Below are positions 21,969-34,900 of a stretch of 64,000 bases of DNA, in pieces (positions within the stretch are counted from its first letter, which is position 1; every line of letters begins with the position of its first letter). A program made the position numbers and the translations under genes. The stretch comes from Pleurostoma richardsiae (Eukaryota; Ascomycota; Sordariomycetes; Calosphaeriales; Pleurostomataceae): positions 1-64,000 of the forward strand of contig JANBVO010000045.1 of the NCBI GenBank assembly GCA_030052745.1, given 5' to 3'. The notes below the pieces were generated by a model that saw nothing but the letters and a program-made list of their open reading frames with translations, was not told the origin of the DNA and ran no database searches.

Positions 21969-24900
21969 ATGAGCAGGAAGATATCCAGTTTAAAGGCGTC
22001 CGGCGCCCGGCCACAAGGAGCAAGGACGCCAGCGGTCGCAGTTAGCGATGGAGGCCACCCCGAGGAATTCAACGTCCATGAGCTCTTCGATAGATTGCAT
22101 GGGCTGGCATTGAGGGATACGGCCGTTCTGCCGAAGGTATGTCGGAGTACTGACCATGTAACAAGGCGGATCGTCATTGTGATATGGTACTAATGATGCT
22201 CTATAGATCGCCATCATTGGAGATAAAGCCAGCGGGAAAACATCAGTGTTCGAGGCTCTGACTGGACTGTCCTTCCCAGCAGCAAAACGTCCATTGACCA
22301 ATTTTGCCATCCACGCACAGTTCAAGCGTACGACGGGGGCGAAATCTCGTGTGAAGGCGCACATTCGCCCGGGACCTCTCGATAGCCAATATGGGGCTGC
22401 AGTGGAATACCTAGAGAGTTTTGAGATGGTTTACGACGGAGTCTGCACCGGGGATGAATTCGTCAGGATTTTGCACGAGGTATGCCTCATCCTCTAAATC
22501 GCTCCTTGTGGACGTCCCTCTAAGTTCTATAGGCCGCCAGTCATATGGACATCACTATAGCCGACCCAGATGCTATTGAAGATGGCGAGGAAGTTGATAA
22601 CCAACGCCAATTATCTGACAACGTCCTGGCCATCGAGATTTCTGGACCAGATGTTCGTAGTCTGAGCGTGGTCGACTTTCCTGGATTTTTGCACAGTATG
22701 TTACATTGCGATTATTTCGAATTGGCGGAGTTGTTTCTCAAAAGCTATCTAGATTCTACACTTCACGACGTGCGTTATATTGAAGCTATCAGGAGCCTGA
22801 TTATGGACTATATCAAAGAACCACACTCAATTATTTTGTGCGTTTGCCTCCGCTGGTACATCAACCCATCGAGGGTATACTAACACAACACAGGGCTGTA
22901 GTAGGCGCTACGAATCAATTAGGCAATCAGGAGGCACTGGAATTTGCCCGTGCCGTTGATCCCGTGGGCCATCGAACAGTCGGTGTCCTAACTAAGTGCG
23001 ATCTTGTCCAGCTAGGTGATGAGAAAAGGGTGAGCGCATGCCCTCCGTCTTTGTCGTTATGCAAATTCAATTAACCCCTTTAGGTCCTGAGGATTTCACG
23101 TAACAGGGAGCATCATCTGGATCGAGGATGGTTCGCTGTCAAGAATCGGTCGGTGCAAGAACGGCGTGACGGCTATGATCTTGACCAGCGAAACTCAAGT
23201 GAGAAAGCCTTCTTCTCGCAAGACCCGTGGAATAAGATCAGTCACAGCCGGGCCGGACTCACTCCCCTGAGAGAATATCTTGGAGACATGGTCAACGGCA
23301 TGCTTGAAGACAACATTAACATCTTAATGCGAAAGATTCAAAACATGAGAGAATCCGCTGTGAGCTTACGGTTTACCGATAGTATCGATATCGGACGAGC
23401 GGTCGATGAGAGAGGAGATAGCCTCGATCAACTTCATCCAGTGTCTGAGCCCATCTCTGAGATCGACGAAACAAACAGTGGAGAGCAGGACCCTGATCTG
23501 GAAGTTGGTACGATCAAGAAGCGGCCAACAATCCTTATCAACGCTTGCACTGTAGCCTTGACGATAGCTCTTGTCCTGACTCTGATTGGGCTGGGTTGTC
23601 AGCAACTGGCGCAGGAGGTTGCAACTGACGGTAGCTGGCATCGTTTATTCCTGCTGGTAACTGCACCGTTGCAAATTTTCGTTAGTTTGGTAAGTTATTC
23701 GCGAACCCAGATTAGGCAGCGGCCATGTAGCCCTGTTTAGTCGTTTCCATAACATTTAGGGCTTACTTTCCCCCAAACAACAGTTCTTCTGCCAGTCTCT
23801 CATTAACACCCTTTTCCAACTCTTCGGTCCCGTCAGCCAGTTGAAGACGAACTCGAAATTCTACTCGGCAAATGCTGTGAATCGTCTCAACATCAAGAAC
23901 GGGCCACTGCCGCACGTCACCATTCAATGTCCTGTCTACAAGGAAGGTCTTGAAGCCGTCATTGAGCCGACCGTAAAATCCCTTGAAGCCGCGATCCGCA
24001 ATTATGAGTCCCACGGCGGTACTGCAAATATCTTCATCAATGACGACGGTATGCAGTTGCTGCCATCAGAAGAGGCTGCCATACGACGAGCTTACTATAC
24101 TGCTCATAACATCGGCTGGGTGGCCCGGCCACAACACAACCCCAACGGCGAAGGACTACAGAGATTCATTCGACGAGGCAAGTTTAAGAAAGCGTCTAAC
24201 ATGAACTACGCCCTCGGAATCAGTCTGAAAGTGGAAGATAAGTTGGTTGAGATCGACCGCAGCGTGGCCTGGACCCAGACCGAGGAGGAGGAAGCGTATC
24301 ACAAATGTCTTTCAGAAGTGCTTGATGAAGAATTGGGACGGGCTTGGGCAGAAGGCGACATTCGCATCGGCGACTACATCCTAATTGTTGACTCCGACAC
24401 GCGCATTCCCGAAGCATGCATGATCGATGCGGTCAGCGAACTCGAAGAATCCCCTCGAGTGGCGATCCTCCAATTCTCATCTGGCGTCATGAACGTCACA
24501 ACCAGCTACTTTGAGATAGGTATCACCTTCTTTACCGACCTTATATATACCGCCATCCGTTATGCTGTCGCCAACGGTGACGTCTCCCCTTTCGTGGGCC
24601 ACAACGCGTTCCTTCGCTGGTCCGCCTTACAAGAAGTCAGTTTCCAAGAAGAAGACAACGCACACGACGATGAAGGCGGTTTGGCACCCGACGAGAAAGA
24701 CCCCAACTCTACCACCCCTTATGAAAAGTTTTGGTCCGAATCCCACGTCTCCGAGGATTTCGACATCTCCCTCCGTCTCCAAACCATGGGCTACCACATC
24801 CGCCTGGGTGCCTACTGCGGCGACGAATTCAAGGAAGGCGTCTCTCTCACCGTCTACGACGAACTCGCCCGCTGGGAAAAATACGCCTACGGCTGTAACG

Positions 24901-25583
24901 AGCTGCTCTTTCACCCCCTGAAATTCTGGTGGAAACGCGGCCCTTTTACCCCCTTATTCAAGCGCTTCATCTTGTCGAATATGCCCCTGGGATCCAAAGT
25001 CACCATCCTCTCTTACATCGGGACCTACTACGCCATCGGCTACGCCTGGTTTGGCACCCTTTTAAATTATTTCCTCATTGGCTGGTTGAACGGCCACCTC
25101 GACCACTACTACATGAACAGCTGGCGCGTTTGGGTAGCTTTAATCGTTGTCTTCTCCGGCGCCGGAAACCTCTCCCTCGCCATCGTCCGCTACCGCGGCG
25201 AAGGTCTCAGACTCCCCTACCAAATCTGGATTTGTTTCCGCTGGGTCCCACTCCTCTTCGTCTTTCTCGGCGGCATCTCCATGCATGTTTGCCAAGCCAT
25301 TCTATCCCACATGTTCTCCATTGACATGACGTGGGGCGCCACCGCTAAAGAAGTGACCGACACCTCCTTCTTCATCGAAATGCCCATGATCGCCCGCCGC
25401 TTCAAATTCGTCTTCGTCTTCTGCATCGCCATGACGGCCTTGATCCTTTGCGCCGTCTACGCATTCCCCTATCTCTGGAGGATAAATCAACTCATCGCCA
25501 TTTTCCCGCTCGCGTGCGTCGTTTTCAGTCATTTCTTTTTGCCAGTGTTGTTGAATCCGGCGTTGATGAAGTTTACTTGGTAA
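21969..25583 (+). CDS. Dynamin-type GTPase fused to GT2 membrane glycosyltransferase
   Basis: Seven exons: 21969-22136, 22207-22479, 22533-22695, 22753-22837, 22894-23029, 23084-23689, 23784-25583, giving 1076 residues in one frame. Residues ~57-360 are a dynamin-like G domain: P-loop GDKASGKTS, G3 DFPG near 196, G4 TKCD near 263, and RGWFAVKNRS. The stalk is essentially missing. After a linker come two membrane segments (about 424-446 and 463-485), then GT2: LPHVTIQCPVYKEG near 519, DSDTR (DxD) near 679, SEDFD near 800, WEKYAYGCNE, and several C-terminal helices. Exon 6 spans the junction with no stop. This GT2 group is normally stand-alone and presumably makes a surface polysaccharide. Two overlapping genes, with the GT2 starting at an internal ATG in exon 6, are the alternative. 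Confidence 0.75.
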
Positions 25584-26809
25584 AAGTTCTTTTTTTATAC
25601 ATACAACATACCATTGTTCATACTGTTCTTCAAGGAGAAAATAAAGAAGGGAGTGATAGATCGCTAGGAAGTGTGTATCTAACCGTACATAAATAGAACT
25701 CTTCGGTTGACGAAGATCACAAAAAGACAAGTATAACATATTTCCAGAGCAGCGTCATTTGCTGCATCAGGTACGGCGCCGGTACATAAGCATCGCATTG
25801 CTTTCCCACCCTCGTGAAATCCCATCAACCATGCCAAGCCGTAGGAACGGTGACACGCTCTCTCTCATCAGAGAGAGTGTGCAGGAGTGCAGGTTGATGG
25901 CGTGCCATTTGCGCGCCGTCTAAAGGAATGAACGAGTGGGTTATGCCCTCTGATCCCTTGGTCGTTAACGGATCGCTAAGCAAGCTAGGCCACCGCTACT
26001 ACTATCTAGTTGTTAGTGTTGAACTCTAGTATGAGTTAGGCGCCTTTGAAGGGATCATGATGGCAAGTCTCAAACTACTCAACCAGGCATTCCACTCAAG
26101 TTTGAATGACATACACGAAAACAATGCCATGCATTTGATCTAAGCACATCAAGGGCTAACGCTAAAGCGAGTCCGAATTCCCGAGAATTTTAATAGTCAC
26201 GTGCAAGGATGTTATTCAGGTCGAGCACTCAAGCATCTCGTTATTCATTCGATTCTCGACCACTTGCGGGGGAGGATCCAGGAGCAAGGCAAAAGAGGCG
26301 AGGTCCAGGGGCTGGTTTTGGTTGAAGAATGCATGGTTACGAGTCATGCACTAAATCCAAGTCATTGTCTCTCACAAATCATCTTACACGTGTGATAACC
26401 CAAAACGGCAAGGATAGGCGGCCGCGGCCCTGAAGATCTCGGTTGAGGCTTCACAGCTCTGAAAAGTAAACAGTTATTACACATTATTTCCCAGGCTCGT
26501 CGCTCGAGTCATGGGCGCGACTGAGACTAGCGAGGAGCGGACCGCGTGCCTCCCCGTGTTCAGCCTCTGTGGTCTCATATTCATAGGAATGGTGTGTGGA
26601 ACCGGATTCGGAATGAGGGCATCCATAATAACAATGAGTCCAGGCTGCGAGATCCTAGCGGGCAAATAGGTTCATAAAGCGCTTGTCCTCAAAAGACTCA
26701 GAGTCGACCTTCTAGACCCTGTGCCCGGATAATTTGCGACTTCCGTAGGTGGTGACTTGGTTATTGTTACCTTTATTCATTCGTTTGTCTCTACTCTACC
26801 TGCGGTAAG
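25584..26809. other. Intergenic, 1.2 kb
   Basis: No gene recognised; short frames only. It contains the nested inverted repeat described separately and the promoter of the WSC gene. Confidence 0.5.
25822..25900. repeat. Nested inverted repeat / hairpin
   Basis: An outer 9-bp pair CCATCAACC (25822-25830) and GGTTGATGG (25892-25900) encloses an inner 12-bp stem CACGCTCTCTCT / AGAGAGAGTGTG (25854-25865, 25870-25881) with a four-base loop and one G-T pair. It could be a transcript-end structure of the GT2 gene or a small element end. Confidence 0.65.
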
Positions 26810-29800
26810 ATGCGGCTCGCTTCTCTGTTGATCGTAGGGGCTCTGGTCCCGGGGCTCTCTGCAGCCGCCGGAGTCCTTCCCAGAAGGGCGAACTTCGCTC
26901 GCCAAGCTTTTGCAAATACGACATCTTCAAGCTCCATTGCCAGCAACACCACGCTCTCTTCTACCACCTCTACTTCTTTGTCCAGCACTAGTACAGACCT
27001 TACAACTACCTCTTCCTCTGCCGAGACATCTTCGACACCTGTCAGCACCTCGTCCGTCGTCTCAACAACATCGTCTGTCGAATCCACCGGAACATCGTCC
27101 TCGACTTCGCCTTTGGCTACCAGCTCATCAGTCGCTAGTTCCTCGTCGTCCAGTGTTGCTAGCAGCAGCTCCTCTGTTGCCACTACATCCTCATCGGCTG
27201 ACACCTCATCCTCTGCTGGGACGTCAACTTCGTCAGCTTCGTCGTCTGACAGCAGCTCATCTTCAGTGCTTTCTACTAGTAGCAGCACCTCATCATCTCT
27301 GGACGGCGGAGCAACATCCTCTAGCAGCAGCTCTTCAGTTAGCAGTACCTCGGAGTCTGCTGCTACTTCATCATCTGTCCCAGTGGCTACCACCTCTTCG
27401 ACCAGCAGCACGTCGGAGTCCCTGAGTACTTCGTCGACGGCCGGCACTAGCTCCTCGTCCAGCAGCACGTCGGAGTCCCTGAGCACTTCGTCGACGGCCA
27501 GCACCAGCTCCACTTTCAGTAGCACCTTAGCATCTGTTAGCACGAGTTCCTCTGCAAGCAGTACTTTAGAATCCTCTAGCACTTCATCGCCGGCAGGCAC
27601 GACCTCCTCGGAGTCCCCGAGCACCTCGTCGCCTGTCAGCACGAGCTCTTCGGCCAGCAGTACTTTGGAGTCGACCAGCACTTCATCGCCTGCGCCAGAG
27701 GCTACTACCGTTTCTACTAGCAGCACATTGGAGTCCCCGACCACCTCGTCGCCTTCGGGTGCAACCTCTGCGAGTAGTAGTTCGGAGTCCTTGAGTAGTT
27801 CGTCAGCCTCGGGCGCGAGCTCCCTTGCGACCAGCACGACAGAAGTGTCAAGTACCTCGTCGGCTGCCACTAGCTCTTCTGAATCCCCGAGTACTTCGTC
27901 CGCCGCCGGCAGTACCTCGCAGTCTCTCAGCACTTTGTCTCCGGCCGGTACGAGCTCCTCTGCCAGCAGCACTTCAGAGTCCCTAAGCAGTTCCTCGCCC
28001 GTAAGCTCGAGCGTAAGCTCGAGTTTCACCGAGTCACCAAGCACTTCGTCGCCTGCCAGTACCACTTCAGAGCCTTCGAATACCTCGTCTGCCGGTACCA
28101 GCTCAAGTAGTAGCTCGTCGGATTTCGAAAGCACTTCGGCGCCTGCTGGTATGAGCTCCTCTACCAGCAGCACGCCAGAATCTCTGAGTACTTCATCTCC
28201 TGCTGTCACGACGATCACCTCATCACCTGCGGGGACCAGTACTTCAGAGACCCCAAGCGCTTCATCGCCCACTACAAGCTCTACAGTCCCGAGTACGTCA
28301 TCGCCTGTTGGAACCACCTCGGAGGGGACAAGCACATCGTCCTCCCCCACCACAAGCTCCCATGAGTCTTCGTCGGACGCCAGCACTAGCTCCTCGGAGC
28401 TTACAAGTGGCTCGTCACCTGTCATGACCTCGCCGGGGTCAACTACTACCTCGTCACCTGCTGGGATTAGTACCTCTGAGACCCCGAGCACTTCATCGCC
28501 TGCTACAAGCTCTATGGTCCCGAGTACGTCAACGCCTGCTGGGACTACCTCGGAGTCGTCAGGGACTTCGTCGACTACTGAAACTAGCACCTCCGGGTCG
28601 GCGAGTACCGCCTCGAGCGTCAGCTCGAGCTCCTCACAGCCTACAAGCACCTCATCCCCTGGTGAGACTAGCACCTCGTCGCCCGCCGGAACTACCTCCC
28701 CGGTGTCCACAAGCAGTTCGGCGCCTGCCAGCACCTCGGAATCCCCTAGTACTTCTTCTGGTGCTGGAAGCAGCATGTCAGAGTCGCCGAGCACCTCATC
28801 GCCTGCCGGGACCACAGCAACCTCGATTGGTAGCACCGCATCTCCTAGCGACCAGACAACCACATCCACGGCTGGCGGGACTAGCCCTTCCGGCAACACC
28901 ACTCCTACCCCGGCCAGCACTAGCGTTCCCTCATCCACAGCTACACTACCGCCCACAGGTGCATCAGGATCCACATCTCTGGTTTTGACGACCAGCACAC
29001 CAGCGAGTTCAGTCAATCCAAGCAGCTCGTCGGCTGCCAGTATCTCACCGACTACACCTCCGGAATCTTCAGCCAGTTCAAGTTCAACTGTCGGATCGAC
29101 ATCGTCGAGCACGACGTCTAGTTCAAGCGCAACCAGCACCGTCGATCTCTCTAGCGCCGTCTTGTCGAATGCGCAGTTCGTCATAGTTAATGGACAGGTA
29201 GCCGTGTAGGTTTCATTACTCAAACCCCAATCAAGACATGGCCGACTTCTAACATTATACAAGACTTATGACCCCACCAGCCAATGGGAACTCCTCTATC
29301 ACGGTTAATACGACCGCTCCGGATACTACGGCTGGGCAAGGGGTCATGGTGGAAATGAACATCACAACCGTTTCTTCGCCCTCCCGGAAGAGAGATGAAC
29401 AATTTGATCCGACTAATTGCACACTCGCCGTGATTTTAGATGGACAAGAAGTGTATAACTCAACTATATACGCCAATGGCGGTGCTACCACCCCGATCTC
29501 GTCGAGAAGCGTCCCAGTCTCGGAGAATCCCTTGCTTCAAATTATCGAGGCCTGTGGGCCTGATCCTGTCAGCATCGTTGTCTCGGATGTTGTTCTAGTG
29601 GCCGCACCATTGAGCCCATCTACATCTAGCAGCACGTCAGTTGTTACAGGCGTGCCTACCGCCGTCTCTACGACTGGATTAGCAACTAATACGGCTGCTA
29701 CATCATCATTCCTCAGCAGCGGACGCTCCTCACTATCATCACTCCCTGGCGGTGCAACTGTTAGTCCCTCTCTAAGCACCACCAAAAGTCCATCTTTGTC

Positions 29801-31178
29801 TGCCTCTTTCAGTTCCGGGAGCGGCAGAGCGAGCAGCTCTGTGGTACCTTCCCTCACCTCTGGAAGCGGTACGGCAAGCAGCTCTGTGCCACTGTCTGTC
29901 ACCTCTGGGAGCGGCACCGCAAGCAGTTCTGCGTCTATCCAGTCACCTTCAGCTACACCCGGATTTCCTCCAGCTGTTGGCAACTTCGAGTTCTTTGGAT
30001 GCGTGGGCTCTTCCGACAACTTCCCGACGTTCGAGCTGCTCGGGTCAAGCCAGCAGATGGACATTGAGCTTTGCACGTCGATCTGCGCAAATCGGACATT
30101 TGCCGGTGTCGTTGAGAGGTGGGTCCCCGGCGATGAACGACGGGCCTGAAATCCTTATAACTGACATATTCACAGTGAATGCTATTGCGGATCACAAGTG
30201 GATGGCACGAGCACAGCAAAGGTCCCAACCGCTCAATGTGACATCCGTTGCCCCGGTGATGAGTCAGAGTATTGCGGTGGGAGCCGATCGCTTTCGCGTC
30301 TCGGCCGCCGCCAGAGCACGATACCGAACACGGTCTTGCTGACAGTTTACATCAACGTTGACATCCTCCCTGGTTCCACAGTCACCGCAGTTAACACAGT
30401 CACTGCAGTAACAACTGTCACAACAGCCACTACTATCACAACCACAGGCGTTGTTACGACTTGTCCGCCGACCGCCTCCGGTTGCGTCCTCGGCGTTCCA
30501 ACCACAGAGGTCATAACAGTGACGACTACATACGTATCCGAGAGTACCTCGGTCCCGTGTGCGGGCGGCTATTGCGGCAGTGGGTGGACATTGGAGCCTC
30601 ACCCCGGCGGGGAGTGCTCTGGTGAGGTAGTATACGTGATTGAGGCGTGCACTTGCCGTGGCGGTTGGGCCTACCAGCCAAAGCTGTGCATCGACGACAA
30701 CTGCAATGGCACGACGGTATACAAACCTATGAAGTGCGCGGATGACGAGTGTGGAGGCGCCGTCGTCTTCCAGGCCGAGACCTGTGATACCTGCGAAGGT
30801 GGTGTTTGGTTCACGCAGTCTCCAAGCCAGCCATCTGCGTCTGGCACAACCGAGGCACAACCATCTGGCAGCGGCACGGCCAGTACTCAAAGCGGTTCCG
30901 GAGCATCAGCAGGTGGCGAGGGTAGCTCCGAAGGTACCGTTGGATCATCGGCATCTGAGAGTCAATCGGCTGCCGGTCAGTCATCCGAAGGTCAGGCATC
31001 TGGGGGCCAATCGCCTAGCTCCCTGGTTGCGGCTTCTTCCTCTCTTGGCAGTGAACTACCGGCTGCCTCTGCTAGTGGAGGATCTCAAGGGACAGTCGTC
31101 ACGGCTGGATCGGATCATTTGATGACGCGGTTCACTTGGGTGGCTCTTGTTCTGGCCACGCTCATGGCTCTGTACTAA
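26810..31178 (+). CDS. Giant Ser/Thr-rich WSC-domain cell-surface protein
   Basis: Exons 26810-29205, 29264-30118, 30176-31178, giving 1417 residues. A signal peptide is followed by about 750 residues almost entirely Ser/Thr with Pro/Ala/Gly, a mucin-like O-glycosylated stalk with 18-residue internal repeats near 27400-27510. A folded segment with NCTLAVILDGQEVYNSTIY follows, then a WSC domain (from about residue 1037; GCVGS...CTSIC...FAGV.., ECYCG spanning intron 2, CPGDESEYCGG), a Cys-rich tail and a C-terminal hydrophobic stretch suited to a GPI anchor. Intron 1 (58 bp, CTAAC branch) removes a TAG; intron 2 restores V-E-S-E-C-Y-C-G. Likely a wall-spanning sensor or adhesin. The acceptor of intron 1 (ACAAG) is weak, so that border is less sure. 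Confidence 0.8.
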
Positions 31179-31906
31179 TTCTGATACTAATTAGTGACAC
31201 TTGACTTAAGGCAGAGTAGAATTCCATTCATTTTCATTCCCCTGTATCCTGGTGGCGTCAACGCAGAAGACGGTCTCAGTTTGCCCGACCAGGAATCCAT
31301 GCATGAACTAGTGACCACAGTTATGGAAGGGTTTCAGGTCAACTTTCCCTCTTCGGCATTCCCGCAGGTGGCGCTGACTCAACACGAGACATTTTATTCG
31401 GCTAATAAAAAGCAGATAACGTGGGGAATGTATGTTCACGCGGCGGTCCCATACATGTTATACCAGACGACAGACATGGTGTGATTAGACTGCGAAGGAA
31501 CCAGTAAAGCCCTACAGTAGATGTCTATGTGCACTAGCCAAATAATTACAACATAGTTGTTTGGGTTATCTGTGTGTCAAGATACAACGTACAAGTAAGC
31601 ACTCATTTGGCGCAACTGGGTAGCACCATAGCTGCATGGGCATGCTTGCGGAAGGGCGTGTTTTTCACCGACAAGGGTGGCCCCCCTTGTAGAAGTTGTA
31701 GGGGTGAATAAACAAGGAAGTTACTAGCGCAGAAAGGAAGTCAACTTCCCTAAATTTAGGTAGCCGATGAGACTACCACCGTGCCATTGGAAAGTAGACA
31801 CTCAAGAATGCATCAGCCCTAGTTACGAGGTGCGCATAACTCAAGTCATTGCTATGCGTCATGGGAAGGCCTACGTGGGTAGGCAACCAGATGTCCAGGT
31901 CCCATA
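31179..31906. other. Intergenic; one unassigned short ORF
   Basis: A 96-codon frame at 31194-31484 (plus) begins right after the WSC stop but has no recognisable motif. The remainder shows nothing I can name. Confidence 0.4.
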
Positions 31907-34900
31907 CTATTCTCTCCGAAGGCACTTGCCGATGACCCACCGCACTTCTTCCAACACTTCCTCAGGCGTCCCCTCCGCATTGACCGGCATCACATCGTCT
32001 TCCTCCACCTGAATGGCTTCATGGTCACCAACCTGCCCGCTAACCATATTCGCTGTCATATAATGGTCCTTTCTTTGCACCACACGCTGCATGATTACCT
32101 CCTGTCTGGCCTGCAGATCTACAATGAGTATCTCTACAGCCTCAAGATGCCTGCCGCCAAGGACAGGCTCCTCACGGAGCTTGCGCAGCAAATCGCGATA
32201 CTTCTTGCGCAGAGCTGAGCAGCTCACTACTACCACGTCGTGACCAAGTACGTGAACGGCCTCCTTTACGTGGCTCCTGATCCTATCAAGCCACGCATAA
32301 CGGTCATAGTCGGTCAGCGGCTGGCAACGTCGCATGCGCTCTACCGCATCGTGCGTATGGAGGGAGTCACCCTCGATGAAGACACCGCCGAGCCACTGAG
32401 CGACATTTTCGCCAATGGTGGTCTTACCACTCCCACACGGCCCAGCAAGAATGACGGCGGTTTTTCGAGGCGTTGTAGAGTGATCATTCCCCAACGATGA
32501 GGAGAGCTTCCAAGTGGTGGTACAGAAGCGGTGCACAAATTTCTTCACGAGGGCTCGATCGAGGACAGAAGCGTTTGCTAGCGCGCTCGACAGCTCACAT
32601 GCCTTCTTGGTGGCGTACATCTTCGAGGCCGCAAACTCGTCCTTGTCGTACTTGGATGCGAAGAAGTCGACTAACTTGATCGGCGGGTTGACGGCTGGGT
32701 CCGGGTTGGAGACACCAAGCCGGCGGATCCACTCCTTCGGCTCGACATCCTCGAACCTGAGCCCCGCCGCACGCAGTGCAGGAATAAGATCCTCCACCCA
32801 GCTGAACGTCCGCCTGTTAGCGACGTTGGTCACCAGTGTGTCCGCGGACGACAACGAGATATCGAGAATAGCTTGAGCGACAATGTCCACCGGCAACCAA
32901 GACGGTTCTTCGCGAAGGCGCGGCAGGGCCCCAACAGTAAGGGCGGTTTGCAAGATCATTGGGATCCCCTCGCTGGCATTCCAGATACCATGCTGCCTGT
33001 CTGCAATTATCTGTCCGACGCGTAGTACTCTTGCCTTGATACCCCTTGCCTCTGCGGCGCGGATGCATATGTGCTCTGCCACGGATTTGGACTGCGCGTA
33101 GCCCATCTCTTGGGCCCACGAGAAATCCGGCAGAGTCTCCGGTACCTCTATTCCGGGGAACTGTGCTACCGCACTAACGGAAGAGCAGAAATTGAAGGTG
33201 GCCGGGCTGGTACTGTCCGCGGCTAAGCAGAGGCTGAGCAAATTTACCACACCTGCAACGCAATCTCTCTCGAAGCTCGATAGGTGGAGGTTGAAGTTGA
33301 CCGCCCAGGCGCAGTGTATAACGGCTCGCAGATTATTTGCTACGTCCCAGTAAGTCTTATCGGAAAGGCCTAGTCGTTTGTCCGACTGGTCGAAGGGAAC
33401 AGCGTGCAGCTTGTGACGAGATTCCAGCGGCAGAGAGTGGTAGACTTTGCGTACCAACAGGGAGTCTCGTACTCTCGATGTAGCGTGGCGGTTGTCCTTA
33501 GCCCGTACGAGACAGTAAATATCCTTGACTGATGGATCCTGTGACAGGAGGGCTATTACGTGAGCTCCCAAGGACCCTGTTGCACCTGTGACGACCTGCA
33601 GTCAGACCAACATCGTTAGCCTGGAAAACAACAAAATGAAGGCATCCCCGCCCCAGATGTACCCACAATAGATGAGCGTCGTCGTACAGGCACTTCAAAC
33701 GAAGACGTGTACTTTTCAACAAGGGACTTCATTTCCTCTGCTGCAGAGGTGGCCTCAACCTCCTCCCCTTCCTCGAGCTGACCCAGGTACACGCTGAGCT
33801 TGCTAATGGAAGAATAGTCGAATACCACATTCATCCGGGGCTTTCTTCCCGCGATGTCAACATGCCTAAGTATTTCGCTTCGGAGCTGGATCGCCTGCAG
33901 AGAGTCCATACCCAGGGAGAAGAAATCCGTGTCATCCTGGACTAGCAGGTGTTTCCCCATTATCTCGAGAAGGGCACTCCGGAGAAATATCCTTAACTCG
34001 TTCGGATCCATGGACTTGGTCAATGACGATACGGAGTCGGCTGCATCGTAGATCTCGTTGATTTCTTTCGCAAACGTCCTATAAAAGGCTTGCCTTATGA
34101 CGCTGCCCTTATCTGTCCGCGGATACTGGCAATCGTGATCGAGTATGCCAATCATGTTTTTCGAGACCCGGGCGTAAGCCTCCGCACACTGGTTTGCAGA
34201 TTCGAGGATGGGCCATATATGGTCCAAGATCTGAGCTCGAGACAACCGTGCTGTTGAAGGCGCAGGAACAACGAGGAGACCCAAGTTCGGTCGGCCGGAA
34301 CCGAAAACGACAACCTCAGTCACCCAGCTGTCCGTGCGAATCCTTCCTTCCATCTGAACGGGGTTGAACTTCTCGCCGTTCACTAGCACTATCGTATCAT
34401 CAAGCCGTGCGATATACTTCCACGCCTTGGGAATGGTCGGATGCGGCTCAAAGAGATCCTTCGTGTTGTATGAGTGATCGGGCTGGTTCGACGTCAACTT
34501 GGCTGGCCAGCCGTCGAGTACGCAGCATTCGAACAGGCCGGAGCCTCTCGGTATCCATCTCACAAACTTAGAGAGTTTGGCAGTTTCTCGGACGTAGTTC
34601 CAGGCTTTATCTCCAGGTGGTCGGAACGATGTCATCAGTTGGCCAACCTCGGTTCTACATGCAGTGTCAGATAATTGTCTAAGCAGGCGCCTCACAAACC
34701 GAGGGAAGAAACTTGTGGGTGTCTGAGGGTGAGAAATCACGTAGAAACCGGAGGGACTTACGCTCCGTAGTGACCGACCAGATTGACCCCTTTCTTCACC
34801 AGCATATCCCCCAGCTCATCGGGGCACGCAGAACCGCCATACATAACAATCTCAAGCTGCCGCAGTAGTGTTATGCCCGTCTTCGTCTCAGCCAGAAGTT

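Noticed and set aside
21569-22177. 202-codon minus-strand ORF
   Set aside because: Overlaps exon 1 of the dynamin-GT2 gene in antisense and has no recognisable domain.
26791-29262. 823-codon minus-strand ORF rich in Glu/Asp/Val
   Set aside because: It is the exact antisense of the Ser/Thr-rich stalk of the WSC gene; the acidic composition follows mechanically from the repeated Ser/Thr codons.
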